DNA from: Prostheceraeus crozeri
Lineage: Eukaryota > Platyhelminthes > Polycladida > Euryleptidae
Assembly (NCBI GenBank): GCA_907163375.1
Contig: CAJQUW010007096.1
Coordinates: 124,001-188,000 of the forward strand
Direction: 5' to 3'
DNA length: 64,000 nucleotides
In this document: positions 1 to 12,352 of the stretch, piece after piece
How positions within the stretch are numbered: position 1 is the first letter of the stretch
Layout of the letters: each line of letters begins with the position of its first letter
Translations under genes and position numbers: made by a program
The notes under the pieces: model-generated
What the model saw: the letters and a program-made list of their open reading frames with translations, nothing else
Database searches by the model: none
What the model was told of the DNA's origin: nothing

Positions 1-190
1 AGATTAGGTAAACATGATCATGGAGAGAAATCATCATTAAACATTCTATTCATGCATATAAAAAGCTTTTCTTTTCCTTCTTAAAGATGAATAGCACAGT
101 GAAATTAGTATTTTCTTGGAATATGGCAGCGTAAGCGGAACTAGTTCATTAAGCGGATATTCACAGTCTGTCATGATGTTAAGAAACGGT

Positions 191-321
191 TTAACCCATT
201 AAACGCGGCTGTTATTTCTTTGCCTATTTTGATGTACATCAAGAAACATAGCTTGAAACATGAAAATTTTCACATGTAGAATGGATACGAGCCATTTCGG
301 ATCGATTTCGTGGACAGCGAT

Positions 322-372
<51 letters not shown>

Positions 373-2121
373 TATATATATGCCATCGCGTCCTACCACT
401 CCGAAAAAGTAGTAAATTTTGGTTGTGATGATAAAAGGCAAACTTGAAGCACTGAACTTTATAAAACTGCAATATGAACATTTTGTCTAGTGCGAACATC
501 TTGCTTGTGCATTTCAAGTTTCATTTTACACATCCATTATTCATATCAACTGCCATGATGTATTATTCAGCTACATGCAGGCTACATGTAAATCGAATTC
601 AGATTAGAACAATGCACAATTTGCAATTTTTACTTGTAGTTTTGGTCATAAATTAATTTGTGTTATTGTTGCATGATATAAAACAGATCTTCAACAGCTT
701 CTAAAGCTCTCATGCAAATGCACATGCATTACACACATGCACTTATATCAGTAATTTTCTCTTTAGTAGGCCTATTTTGCTCTGTAAAACGACTATCTTG
801 CTGGTGTGTGCATGCTCAACAGTTCATGTCGTCATGAAATAAGTCTCCAAATGCGGCATGCGTTGAAACACTTGTCGTACAATCCCACACCGCATTTGTA
901 GCATTCGATTGTGAAAGACTTTGAGCCAAGGCGCAGCAGCTGCCTAAGTGTGATTGTCCAATGGTTTATAGGCCTACCATCGTTGCGCATTGCCAGCGAT
1001 AAACTTTGAAGTCCAGCTTCTTCAATGCAACTATTTTTCATTATTTTAGAGTTCATAGTCGTTTTTCTCATCTTGACCATGATCGGTAACTTCAATGGGT
1101 GCCATATGTTCCTATTCTGAAATAAAAGAGAATTATTGAAAATAGCTTTCGCATGTACCTGTAATTTTCGAAATCATGCTCACCCTGCATCACAAGAGAC
1201 GAAGATAATAAAATGTTGTGTCTTCAAAATATTAACATTCTGGTTTACACTAGAAGTAGAAAGCTATCATAATAGCAACTACGAAACTTCCTAAGCAAAT
1301 AGTGATGCAAGTGTGGTCAAAGTGTGTCCATCGTTTTCAAACCATGGGTAGGCCTACTGAGAAAGATCCTGATCTCACATGTCGTTAACTTTCTGCAATA
1401 CTTTACACAAGATTTGCATAATACAAGATAATAGAAGAACCAAAAAACAAACTGATAGCTCACAATTTTGCTGTTAAACAAGTGTCACTGCAGGGCATTC
1501 GATAGACATGTTCATATTTGTAGCACATGTACAAATTAGGCATACTTAATATATCAATATATCATCGTCAAGGCCACCTTCGTCAACTTTAACACTGTCT
1601 CTGCACTGTCTTCACCATCTCATAACGGGGCTATATCAGAATATCATCCTCTCCATTGCTAATTAGATCATACAGCGCATGAATCGCTGAGGTTTTTATG
1701 TGAAAGATATGCTTATTCTGACATTCACATTAGCGGATTACGCGGTGGCATATATATATTCCAGTACGTATTGCTGCATTGCCACTGAACTAAATCGAAT
1801 TTGAATATCAGACTGGTGCACAGGGTTGGAAAATACGCCAAATGAAACATACATGGTCACGAAATAATTATGAAAGTTCAAAATTGAATATTTTGCTCAA
1901 CATACCAAAACGAAGAATTTCCTCACGCCATTTTGAAGAACAATTTGAATTTCCCCCCAAATGGACGAAATTCAAAAGTGATTTCACATCACAAATCTTG
2001 AACATCGTTCTAAGTTATGTTTTGTCAAAAAAAATGATCCGAAAAACGAGCTTTCACGGTTAAAATGAAGCAAAAATGGAGACATATAGACTCGTATATG
2101 CCACCGCGTTTAATGGGTTAA
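191..2121. mobile_element. piggyBac-like non-autonomous element
   Basis: An 18-bp perfect inverted repeat bounds this stretch: TTAACCCATTAAACGCGG at 191-208 and its reverse complement at 2104-2121. Both outer ends are TTAA followed inward by CCC, the arrangement known for piggyBac elements, which insert at TTAA. The interior (about 1.9 kb) has no transposase frame, so this would be a non-autonomous copy. A second inner inverted pair, GCGGTGGCATATATA near 1742 against TATATGCCACCGC near 2094, lies close to the right end. The element sits in or upstream of the transporter gene. Assignment to piggyBac rests only on the termini. Confidence 0.6.
317..389. repeat. (TA)n microsatellite in a palindrome
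   Basis: A TA dinucleotide run of roughly 55 bases is flanked by GCGATGGC on the left and GCCATCGC on the right, so the whole block is a near-perfect palindrome. It lies inside the piggyBac-like element. Confidence 0.85.
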
Positions 2122-2750
2122 ATGCTTTAGTCCGGGAGATACTGACACTTCCTAAATTCGCACACAAAGGGCTTAATAGCATGAATTTGTAGATCTTGAA
2201 ACGCTGAATACAAAAATCAAATTCTTCGAATCGAATTCAAAGTGTCACAGCCAGTCGCCTTCGGTTATAGGTAAGGTTGAAGGATTCCAATTGGATCCAA
2301 TGGTGAAAATCAAGAAATATCTATGGATTGTGAAACACCTGGCAATTTTCGTACATTTTCTGTTGCAGAAAAGAAGCATGCCATGAAATTTGAAACATGA
2401 TTGAGTTCAGAACATCAACTTCGATATAAAAGTTGAAGTGAGTCACAGTAATTGATGTCTGAGAATTTCTACAAAATGAGTAAAATCGCCAAAATTAAGT
2501 CAAAACATGAAATTTACTCATTTTGCTTTCGGCTCTTTTCTCAGATGCCTATGTCCGTTCCATCAATGGGCAATCTTTCCAGCGAAGTGATCCCCTAAGG
2601 CCTGTTTTATGTAAACTGTATATTGGGTTTCCCATTACATCGACTGAAAAGGATTACAGATCCGCATTAAATGAGCGGCGCACAAATTATGCTACAGGCC
2701 TTGGCTGTTTGTTCAATTCCAGGCATGTTAGTTTCACTTTTGCTCCATTA
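2122..2750. other. No gene seen
   Basis: AT-rich sequence between the piggyBac-like element and the foldback repeat. Short open frames occur but show no family motif and no matching splice sites. Confidence 0.5.
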
Positions 2751-2975
2751 TGAAGAACCAGTGAAAAAGATGGAATTTTTTTAAAAATTGATTTAATTCA
2801 ACATTTTTTGATCGCTTCACGCCATCATCATCAGGACATGAAAGAAATAATTCGTTTCTTAAACGGAGCGAATCGCTATCTCATTCATTTCCTGATGATG
2901 ATCTCGTGAAGCGATGGAATGATTTTGAATTAAATCGATTGTGTAGAAATTCCATCATTTTCACGGGTTCTTCAC
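2751..2975. repeat. Foldback (long hairpin) repeat
   Basis: Left arm from about 2751 to 2850 (starting GAAGAACCAGTG) and right arm from about 2880 to 2975 (ending CACGGGTTCTTCAC) are imperfect reverse complements over about 95 bases. They share blocks such as GATTTAATTCAA, CGCTTCACG and ATCATCATCAGGA. The loop is about 30 bases. It resembles a foldback MITE; no coding content. Confidence 0.75.
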
Positions 2976-3540
2976 ATTTGAGTAAAACGATCAAAACCTG
3001 CTATTTCATGAAACACAAGTTTCACTGATAGATGACACACGCTCACCATGAACTTTGACTTCTCACTGTCCAAGCAAAGAAGTTCTAAATGCTCATGTCT
3101 CTGTTTTTGTTGCATCTTTCATATCTTTGTTACCCATTGCCTAGATTTTCTGTTTCCTAGATTCTCCAATCTTGTTTGCATTGTTCTTCAAATTAACATT
3201 TAGTTCTCCTGCATTGCTCGCGAAGCATTCATTAAACATTCTGTTTTGTATCATTGCTCGGTGCTAACCAGAGTTTGGGAAGCTCAGACATCGGTCAGTG
3301 GCATTGTTAGATTGCGTGATGGTGTAGACATGACTGTGAAATATTGCATAACATCCGCATAGACAGATTGTCTGCAAACCTTGTTTTTCTCAATTTCAAT
3401 ATACGACAACTGCAGTGAACTTAACTCGTCCATTCATCTCCACGAGTTATCATCCATGCAAATTTCAAGTTGTACATGGAAGGATAAAATAATAATGTTG
3501 GGGCATAAAAGCTATCAAATAAATGACTTGCAATTATTTC

Positions 3541-4073
3541 ACGACGGTAATCATTTGCAAATGCACAATTGCAGCAATGCGGTGACAGCAGTCAATTAAT
3601 TGCAACAATTCGATGACAACAATCAATTAATTACAGCAATTCGATAACAGTGTAGTGTATTAAAGTACGTTAATTATAACAAAACCACCGATTTGTAATT
3701 GCTAAGTGAAGAAGTGATTATATTCCTGTCTTTGAACAAGGCATTCAAATTACAGAAGTTATTGATATCAATAGAAAGACAGAGCAATCATAAACGAATA
3801 TAACTGTTATGCGATTAGCTATGTAGACCAAAGAGGCCAGAGCAAGACATCCACGCGATGCAACAATCACGGATATCAAACAAGTCTCGTGTCACCACAA
3901 CAGTAATCAATTAATTGCAACAATGTGATAACAGTAATCAATTAATTGCAACAATTCGATGACAACAATCAATTAATTGCAACAATTGGATTACAGCAAT
4001 GAACCAGTTGCAACAATTCGATGACAGCAATCAATTAATTGCAACAATTCGATGACAGTAATCAATTAATTTC
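3541..4073. repeat. 31-bp minisatellite in two clusters
   Basis: Units of about 31 bases with core CAATCAATTAATTGCAACAATTCGATGACA are repeated about five to six times at 3901-4073, and about three degenerate units lie at 3541-3650. The two clusters are separated by about 250 bases of unrelated sequence. Spacers are not unique and units abut, so this is a minisatellite. It lies just upstream of the first recognisable transporter exon. Confidence 0.8.
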
Positions 4074-4376
4074 AAGTGATATGTATGTTTAGCTCTTTCT
4101 GTGGCATTTCATTCAGCTATAAAGTCCACTTCTCACATTATCAAGGGCATTAATACAAGTTTGTTAACTTATTCTGGTTACACGATCGGTCAATTCGTGG
4201 CAATCAAAATATTTGGATTCGGTTGGGGTTCGTGATGATGTCACGTTTGATTTCTAGTCACCGCTTGTGGTCGACATCATGGTCATCGAATTAAATGTAA
4301 ACTATTCATTTTGTTCAAATATGAAATTATTTTGCATTGTATGATTGCTCTCACATTATGAATGATTTGTTTCCAG

Positions 4377-4444
4377 TAATATCTCATCGACGTGGCTAGT
4401 CGTTAACTGGAGAATTCCTCAGGCAATTGGTGTCATCAGCTTCG
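4377..4444 (+). CDS. SLC38A11: SLC38A11-like transporter, internal exon a
   Basis: A 68-base exon between acceptor TTTCCAG (ending 4376) and donor GTGAGC (starting 4445). It starts with the last base of a split codon, reads 22 codons including TWLVVNWRIPQAIGVISF, and ends in phase 1. The final G joins CT at the start of the next exon to give alanine, producing the run ISF-A-FMCQHNSF. That run matches the conserved segment leading into the cytosolic loop and following helix of SLC38 family members, closest to SLC38A11. SLC38 proteins are sodium-coupled neutral amino acid transporters of the AAAP superfamily, located in membranes; the substrate of this subtype is poorly known. Upstream exons were not found in the window. 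The call depends on phase agreement plus the conserved QAIGV segment. Confidence 0.75.
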
Positions 4445-6492
4445 GTGAGCCTTGCATCCGTCTTGACTTCTGTCTTGGTCTGATTCGAGCGCAGAGACCG
4501 CTGGAAATCTAGTTTCTTAGAGCTGCAATTTTAACGAGATGCCGCTCCAGGTCCTTCCTCACTGTTTCCTTTGTTTGTGGTTGGATTTGAACCCTTTAAC
4601 CTCCGTGTAATTAGCTCTTGTCATTATACATTGAACCATGGAACCACCGAAGCAAGCAACTGTTCATCGTTGAAATTAGCACCACTACTTGATTATCACA
4701 AAAATTACTGATCATGCACTTGAACAAACCGAGGCAAGTGAAGGCCGTGTCACATCACCTACCTGTTACGTGTTGCGTGTTCAAAGTCATATATGTAGGT
4801 TAATGAACTATTCACACCTATGGTGAAATTTCAAGCGCAAAAGGTAACAGTTAAACACATACATGAACATGTTGTAGCACGATGAGAGGAATGAAATGTA
4901 ATAGAATATTATGAGATGTAAATTCAGCTGTCAAAACGCAGAAGTTGAAAATGTTCAACTACAGACAATCTGATTGTATGTGACAGTTATGACCAGGATG
5001 ATTCGTGAATACTATGATAGAGAATTCTTTATCACACTGTTTATATAGACATCTATTTTATGACGTTGCAATGCAATAACTTCCATGGTTAGCCTACATG
5101 TACAATGCAGCACATGCTTGCGTTCACACGACGTTCAAAACGCAACATACGTGTAACGCGTAGGGGATGTAATGCGGCCTTAAGAGTGAAAACTAAAGTA
5201 GCAAGTTTTAGCAATATTCAAAGTCAACTGACAACTTGCATTATTTGGTAATAAGCTGATGTAATGTTGTAATTGTAATTGACATATTTCGTAAAATTGC
5301 CTGATTTGATACAAGTAAATTGACATTGCATGTTCATTATGGCGGATTAAATTACAAAGAAATTTGATTATCAGATTTGCGAAGAGATAAGAACATTTAT
5401 TGCAAGTGACTAACAGGATTTGCGGTAGAACTTGAATATGGACGCATAGAAAATGGTTGAAAATAATGACAAGCAATTGCCAGCTGATATTTTGGTTGCT
5501 ATATTCTGCAGCAACTGTCAACGATATTGACAATATCAAGCAGGAGATAATTGTGTAATTTGCAGTTTTGAATGATTTCTCAGTTATGAGGTAGACCTAG
5601 CTTCTAAGGTCATCCTTGGGCTGAGGTGAAGGTCAAAGGTAAAAAAGAGTCAATTTTTTACAAATTTCCATTAGATCACTATTTGAAATGGAAAGTGACA
5701 ACAGAAACTAATAAACCATGCACCAATCGAAATAACTGGTTAAGGTGGTTAATAAAGTGATGATTATTAATCGTGATGAGATTACATCATTGTATTAGAT
5801 GAGGACAAAAGTCAAATAATTCGAACTTTTAGTTCAACTCAAATATCACTAAAATCGCACATTTTAGTATTTAGCTTCTGCATGTAAAGGAACAACCTGA
5901 TTCGGTGACTTTTATTGAGACACTGAGGCTAAAAGCAATATGATTCTGAAAAATTTCAATAATTGCTGGTTAGATGCAGAACTGATAACTACAAAAATGA
6001 TAAAAAATCATATTTGAAATTCAAACATGCATACATAACAAGCAGATAATTTCAAATTCAACGATTTTGCATTTGTGAATATCTTTATATTAATAGGAAA
6101 AATCCTTTAATCTGAACTTATTTCATTAAGAATTGATGCCGCAATGTACATTAGAAGTGAATATAGCAAAATCAGCAAAAATATTCCAAACATTCAAATT
6201 TTAAAATAGCTCTCACGCCAAGGGTATTGTGCCAAATTTATTATCCTTCCGTCAAAAGTTGCAAAATATGTAGAAAGTAAGCTACTAGAAATCTGGTGGC
6301 CATAGCTTTCTTGGCTTCAGTAATATTCAAAGAATTCGCCAGGGGGCGAAAAACGCCCACAGTGGGGCGAGGGTTAATGCATCAAAAACAGTTAGTAGCA
6401 GTAATATTCCGCAGAATTAATTATCCACACAATGTGAGTAGCTACAGAGTTTTTCGATTTGCCAAATTCATCGATGACTATTTCATTTACAG
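4445..6492 (+). other. Intron of the SLC38A11-like gene
   Basis: Phase-1 intron between exons a and b, with donor GTGAGC and acceptor TTTCATTTACAG. AT-rich; a minus-strand open frame at 5180-5539 has no recognisable motif. I see no other gene in it. Confidence 0.65.
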
Positions 6493-6654
6493 CTTTTATG
6501 TGTCAGCACAATTCCTTTCTCTGTTACCATTCGCTGGAAGACAGAACTCCACAGAGATGGTCATACGTGGTCACCGCATCAGTTGTCGTCTCATGCCTGA
6601 TATCTTGTGGCTTCGGGTTGGTTGGCTACCTAACTTTTGCAGTCTCTACGCAAG
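6493..6654 (+). CDS. SLC38A11: SLC38A11-like transporter, internal exon b
   Basis: A 162-base exon, acceptor TTTCATTTACAG ending at 6492 and donor GTAAGT starting at 6655, phase 1 at both ends. It reads FMCQHNSFLCYHSLEDRT, then a hydrophobic stretch (VVTASVVVSCLISCGFGLV) and GYLTFAVSTQ. The HNSF and SLE motifs and the following GYLTF helix are hallmarks of SLC38 transporters; the asparagine-serine pair lies in the part of the family fold that lines the transport path. The hydrophobic run is one membrane helix. The split glycine codon continues in the exon at 9967. This is the strongest single exon for the family assignment. Confidence 0.92.
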
Positions 6655-9600
6655 GTAAGTCGTCAGCATTGATGATAGTGATTAAGGCAGGGTTTCGGAG
6701 CTGTGGTCCAGCTACTCTGCCCCAAGACCCTTCGACATATAGAGACCGAAATGTCACAGAATGACGTACACCCTATGGCTAGCGAAACTGCACTTCTGTC
6801 GAGGTCTACCCGGTACCTCTTCTTGTCAGACAAGATCAAGGAAAGCGCATATAGATCTAATGTAAATCATACTGAGGTTGTCGGTAAAATGAAATTTGTT
6901 TGTGTTTTCTGTGATTAAGTGAGATGTACTATGATAAATGTAGAACCATTTCTATGCCATACAGTTCATGTACCCTTGTTTAAGAAGCTAAGTACTTTCA
7001 GATTTATCAAATCGTCATTTTCCGTCGTCAAACTGGACATCTTGATTAAATTTTAGCTGAAACGTACTATCTATGAATACATTTTCGCATACATCACCGA
7101 TCGGATGCACAAGCACATGCGGGATAGAAATTGACCTGAAGATCTTCGATGCTAAAAGTTATGACTAATGACAGCTAATGCTTCCCACGTAAGAATTTTT
7201 TGATGAGGAATGAGTCGCAGAGGGAGCCATGACTGATTGAAGTCGCTGATTTAGTACCTACCTTTGCCACTCTTAGCGTGTAATCAGAGGAGAGCGCAAA
7301 TATTTCATTCTTCCAGAGACACATCAGTCATAGTGAAGGGGTTTTCAAAGGCTTCACTCCTCAATCACATGGATTTACACGTGTTTTTTATCCTGTCTGA
7401 AAGGATCAGGAACCAGGTCGAACTCGGTAGGCACGTACATTCGTAGCAGTCATAGATAGGGTGTACTGCATTCTCTGAAAGTCTGCCTCGTTCCCTGTAG
7501 AACCTCATGCTGCCGGTCAGATGAGATGATTCAACCACTTAGCTGTCAGACCTCTAAAATGTATCAACCAATTAAGTGAAACAATTGAGCCAACATTCTT
7601 TTTGCATCAAAATCATTTCTCCAGAAGTATTTTTATTCTTCTATATAGTTTAATGAAAAGAAGCACTTATAAAATACATAACCATACATTTTAAGGGAAG
7701 AATTATAAAGAACCAGTATTATGCTTGAATATGCCTGTACACATGCATATGTATGTTGTCAACCAAGGGGTTTTCGCCCGACAGTTGCGTTTTTGGCTGA
7801 AACACGATCTTGAGGAAGTCCGCGATCTCCTTTCAAATCCAGATAAAGATTCTCAGTAGGTTAAGTTTTGAAAGGAGATGAAGGCCAAGAGATTTTTAGA
7901 GGTCTACAGCGATTACCTACAAGTCCTCCAACTATGACACACTTGCATTCGTTTCAGCTACACTGTCAAATATCACTTTTTTCTCGCAAAAGTGATTGAA
8001 TTCAGATACTGCTCATATAAAAATTCTAGCACGAGCCGTGATATTTTCTGTCGGCTTCGGCCTATTTCTACGGTTCCGGGTTCCGGCTCTGGAGCCGGTG
8101 CTGGTTTGAGGTAGTGGATTTTCAGTAAAATCATGTCAACAATCGATATTGAAAGTTGTTGTGAAGAAAAAAAAATGAAGAGCCACAGATGTCATTCTTT
8201 ATGAAAAAACCTAAACTTTCTCACTTTCAATAAATTTTTTGTTGACTCGTAAATGATTAGGCTCATAAAGATCAATGGCTCAATTTTTCTTGATTCCCTG
8301 ACTTAAACGTGCTTGTTCCATTCTGAAATTATTTATGGCGGCAGTCATTTTGGGCACAGGGAATATCAATTAAGATGCTAAAATGCAACTAGATAACATG
8401 CCTTTAGTAATGACTGGCAGTGTAGACGGCTTTGAGAATCCATACTCAGACTATCCCGAATGCACAGACTTTGAGCCTTAAATTCTATGAAAATCACTCT
8501 GATAGAATCACAGCTGACTGAATACTACAATGCGATAAACTCTTCATATACCTATTGTCAAGTTGCATCATATTTATCTCAATTCCATCTAAGTCTAATC
8601 AATTGTTCCACTGCAAGATTCAAATTCTCATGAATCTGAGTTTGCACACAACATAGCCTACTTTTTATCATACGTTATGTATCTAGATTTATCATACATA
8701 AATCTTGAGACAGAGATACACAATCTAGTCACAAGAATATTGATCCTCAGATACAAAAATGATTGAAACAAAATATGAAAAAGGAGAAAAAAGTCAAATT
8801 TGTCATTTTGGATAAATGTCGAACTTAATAGGCCTAAGTAGTCTCCTCCAACGAAGTTGGTTATGAATTTCCAAATTTGTATCTGGTGAGTGCAATAAAT
8901 TTCCAGCTTTATATTTACCAATTACATTTTACACCAAGAGTGCGTACATAACTTGGTGCGTGGTAGCTGCATCCTTTCAATCGTAAATGCTGAGATGATC
9001 TAATTCGATGCAGCACAACAATAAAAGATCAGTTGTAGAGGCTGCCAATAAAAATTAATTGATTGGTAACTTTGCAATTAATTCTGTCTTCTATTCAATT
9101 ATTTCCTATTAGTATTGATACTGGTGACGGACCGATCGACAATCTCAATGCCTACAACCAGAAAAGTGATTAGGCAGCTTGACAAGCTGTACGGCAAGCT
9201 TTAAACACGTCATTTGCAATACCGGTAGTGATGAAACACATGAAAATCTCAGACTATCTCAGATTATATAATCGTTGCTGTCTGCTAAACAGTCCGAGAG
9301 CTACTGACGATTTCTTCCTAAATTCGCGCACGAGCTTCTTATTAGTTTTAATTTGTAGATTGTCACTCAGCATCAATAAAACGACAATTCTTAAGTTATA
9401 TTTCCAATCGCTTAGAAAAATAAGGAGCTTCAAACATCACAAAATCCCATTTGTTTATCTAGATCCATTTGCTTCCAAGTTTGGTACACTTAATAGCGTA
9501 ATGATCTAACATTCATTCAAAAACTCAAAATGCTATTTATCATTTTTATGATTATGATTGCACAGCAGCTAGAAAAACGATATTTCTGGCAATAGTTGGC

Positions 9601-9966
9601 TTGCCCGACTTGCTGTTTTAGTTAATGAATGCGTCATGACAACGAACGGGATTTATTATTTAATTAAACAAACACATTTTCCAGCTCACAAAATTGACAT
9701 TCACAGGACTTTGCATCACGTTTTATTTAATGACTTCGTAAATTTAGCAGCATCTTATGTATGTGAGATAGACAATTCTTGTTTCAACTTCAATTCGATT
9801 TATTGACTCAATTGTATTCCGACAAGATAGCGTCCATATCGCTTACATTTTGTAAGGATTGCTAATCTAGAAAGTTCTCCACTGCTAGGGCTGTTTAGAG
9901 TTGGCTCTCTTATTACTTATAACAGCTTTCTGTCATCATTTTCAATGTCTGTTCTTGCATTCCCAG
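6655..9966 (+). other. Intron of the SLC38A11-like gene
   Basis: Phase-1 intron of about 3.3 kb from GTAAGT to TTGCATTCCCAG. It contains degenerate copies of dispersed repeats that reappear near 58.2-59.2 kb (for example CTTGTCAGACAAGATCAA near 6825 and GGAACCAGGTCGAACTCGG near 7405). A GC-rich patch, GGTTCCGGCTCTGGAGCCGG, lies near 8080. No other gene was seen. Confidence 0.7.
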
Positions 9967-10079
9967 GTGATATCCTACAAAACTACTGCTATACCGATGA
10001 CCTGATGAACGTTGGCCGAGTTCTCTTCACACTGACTGTTATGGCTACATATCCAATCGAATGTTTTGTGGTGCGAGAG
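9967..10079 (+). CDS. SLC38A11: SLC38A11-like transporter, internal exon c
   Basis: A 113-base exon between acceptor TTCCCAG and donor GTGAGA. It completes the split glycine codon and reads GDILQNYCYTDDLMNVGRV followed by a helix and TYPIECFVVRE, ending in phase 0. The pattern D-x-L-x-N-Y-C, then D-D-L, then a T-Y-P-x-E-C-F helix end is characteristic of SLC38A11 and relatives; the Y-P-x-E segment is among the most conserved of the family. It continues directly into the exon at 10143 across a 63-base intron. Confidence 0.92.
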
Positions 10080-10142
10080 GTGAGAAAACTGAAGATATGA
10101 GAGAATAAGGCTTTTCAGTTGAACAAAATCGTTCTTTTCCAG

Positions 10143-10277
10143 GTAATCGAGAACACAGTGTTTGCGAATTCCGACTCGTCAACATTTCGACATATCATCA
10201 TTACAATCGGAATCGTTTTCTCAACCATGGCTATTTCTATGACAACTGATTGTCTAGCCATTGTATTTGAAATCAAC
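10143..10277 (+). CDS. SLC38A11: SLC38A11-like transporter, internal exon d
   Basis: A 135-base, 45-codon exon in phase 0 at both ends, with acceptor TTTTCCAG and donor GTGAGA. It opens VIENTVFANSDSS, has a membrane helix (about IIITIGIVFSTMAISMTT) and ends DCLAIVFEIN. The D-C-L-x-I-V-x-E-x-N ending matches the SLC38 segment before the last helices. The intron before it is only 63 bases, while the intron after it is 11 kb and full of mobile elements. The frame also runs on a few codons past the donor, which is incidental. Confidence 0.92.
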
Positions 10278-10666
10278 GTGAGAAATAATTCATTTGTTAT
10301 TTCAGAGGTTGCGCAATAAGGCCTAAGTGTTTTTCAATATTCTATTATAACAGAATCCGCAGAAATCTTCATTGAGATTTGATGAAAGCTAATAAAGACG
10401 TTTTGTAAGAAATGCGTGACGCGAACTGTTCAATGAGTTTGGGTATGGGTCTATGAGATAAGAGAAAAGTTTATTATCACGATCGAAATCAAATTATTAG
10501 ACATCGACAATCAGGGTGAATCACCTAAAAATATCTGCCACCTAAATTCCAGTAATTTTGTTGAAGCACCTAAATCGCTTTCCTTTCGAATAAACGCTGC
10601 TATTTTAATATTGTTGAGCGTGTGTAATATCAAAAGTCCAGTGTTATCTGAACTTCATGAAATATT

Positions 10667-10862
10667 ATGATGAGTGAAAAGATGGATGCACCCGAAAAAT
10701 TTTCTTCTGACGCCTTCGTTGCTGCTGTGTCAAAATTCTCTTCATTGGTCAGTGCAGACGTAGAGAGATCGTTCACATTTCATCGGACCATCTTGATGCG
10801 GCAAATACTAACTAAGGAGCACATCGAGAAAATAGTCATGACGAATTACACTGTAAACTGTA
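10667..10862 (+). pseudogene. hAT transposase C-terminal remnant
   Basis: An open frame reads PEKFSSDAFVAAVSKFSS, then VSADVERSFTFHRTIL and later LTKEHIEKIVMTNYT. The S-A-D-V-E-R-S-F core followed about 20 residues later by a T-x-E-x-x-x-K segment is the signature of the hATC dimerisation region at the end of hAT transposases (usually written S-x-D-A-E-R-x-F). Only this last portion is present; the DDE catalytic part is absent. The similarity stops where the MITE at 10847 begins, so the MITE probably inserted into it. Confidence 0.5.
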
Positions 10863-11559
10863 GACAGCCAAAACTCAGTCAAAATAGCAGCCAAAAGGAT
10901 CAGACAATTGCAACAGACAGCATCAGACAATCAACAGCCAAAAGTGGCTGTTCAGAACAGACAAGATGAGACAATCACCACACACAATATCAGCCTGTCT
11001 ATTTTTCTAGAAATATTGACACTGGAACGATTTGACACTAGACTTACAGTATATCTGAACACTCCTAATCATATCTGTTCTACCGCTGTCCAACTCACTC
11101 ACACAAGCATTCTTATATGCAGATTATGATCTACTCTGATATCTTCCAAGATGTCTTTCATTCTGTCGCTGTCAACTTTCGGGAAGCATATATACCCTTG
11201 AAAGTTGTAAAGAACATAGTAAAAACAGAATTAAAAGATGGCATCAATATGTCAAATATTCAGACCGGTTATTCCAATGCCTTCAAGTATTTCAAAAGAA
11301 TCCTACTTATTTAAACATTGGATATTCTTATAATCGAAAATTATCAAGGATAGGCCTACCATCCAATTTTGATAAAAGTGTATATATTAGTCACAAGTAG
11401 TATGATATGCAGTAAACGTAATAATACAAATTAGTCCGTGCGATGAGACAAAAATTGTCTGATAAGCAGAAAATTTATGTGATAATACGTAGCATCAGCC
11501 AAAATATTGATTTGGCTGATAAATTGTCTGACAAGTGGCTGTTTACAGTTTTCAGTGTA
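10847..11559. mobile_element. TA-flanked MITE (mariner-type ends)
   Basis: The left end is TA followed by CACTGTAAACTGTAGACAGCCA, and the right end is a reverse complement of CACTGAAAACTGTAAACAGCCA followed by TA. The inverted repeats match at most positions over about 22 bases, and a TA dinucleotide lies outside each end. A TA duplication is known for the Tc1/mariner group. The interior is about 700 bases with no transposase. A similar pair of ends (ACTGTAAACC) lies near 18016 and 18700. Confidence 0.6.
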
Positions 11560-12352
11560 GCATTGTCACCGCAAGAATGACGACCCACATTGAATAATGT
11601 GCATGCAATTTGTATAGCCAATCAATAGGATTTGAAGTAAACTGATCTGTTCGAGAAATATTATCCACAGTCGTTGTTGTCTGATTAGCACTTGTGCTAT
11701 TTAGCTCGAAGTAAAATTGTTCCGAATCACATTTAAATTGACAACTGATCACCTCTTGTTATCACCTCTTATCAAATTTTACGTTCATTTCAATGTATTC
11801 GTCTACAAATTAGACAACGAAAAAGTAAAGAAGAAAAAAATGAACAAAACTTACAATTGCTGTAGATGAATTTAGTTGTTTTAAAGGATTTTTCATTCAC
11901 CTAAATTAACAGCCTAAATCTACAAATTTGTTCACCTAAAAATGCCTAAATCGATTAAAATATTTGCCGAAGATGTCGGTGTCTACATATTATTATGCAA
12001 TTAAATATACGTTTCGTCATTGACTTAGTCATGAGTTAAATATGAACTACAATTTTGAAGCAATATGAGGTCCAATGAATTTGTGAAGACAAAGAATCGC
12101 CGAAGTCATTATCTATGATTGTCTAATTTGTAAAACCAAATTCCAGCCATTTCGAGAAATGTTCTCGCATTCCCTGAAACACCTGTCCTGAAGCACCTCT
12201 CAGATCGCCCTGAGTCACTGTTTCTGCAGTCACATGAAAACATGGAAACAAGACGGGTATGATTGAAAGGGGAACTGGCTAGCAAGCAGGAAAATCTCTC
12301 GAGTTCCGGTGCACAATACATCATCGAATAGTTTGACTCACAGTTATCACCC

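Noticed and set aside
199-517. Minus-strand open frames with runs of I and Y
   Set aside because: They are translations of the TA microsatellite.
3541-4073. Regular repeats that might be a CRISPR array
   Set aside because: Units abut and the would-be spacers are part of the repeat; the context is a eukaryotic intron or upstream region, so it is a minisatellite.
5180-5539. 119-codon minus-strand frame in the transporter intron
   Set aside because: AT-rich, no motif, no splice context; likely chance.
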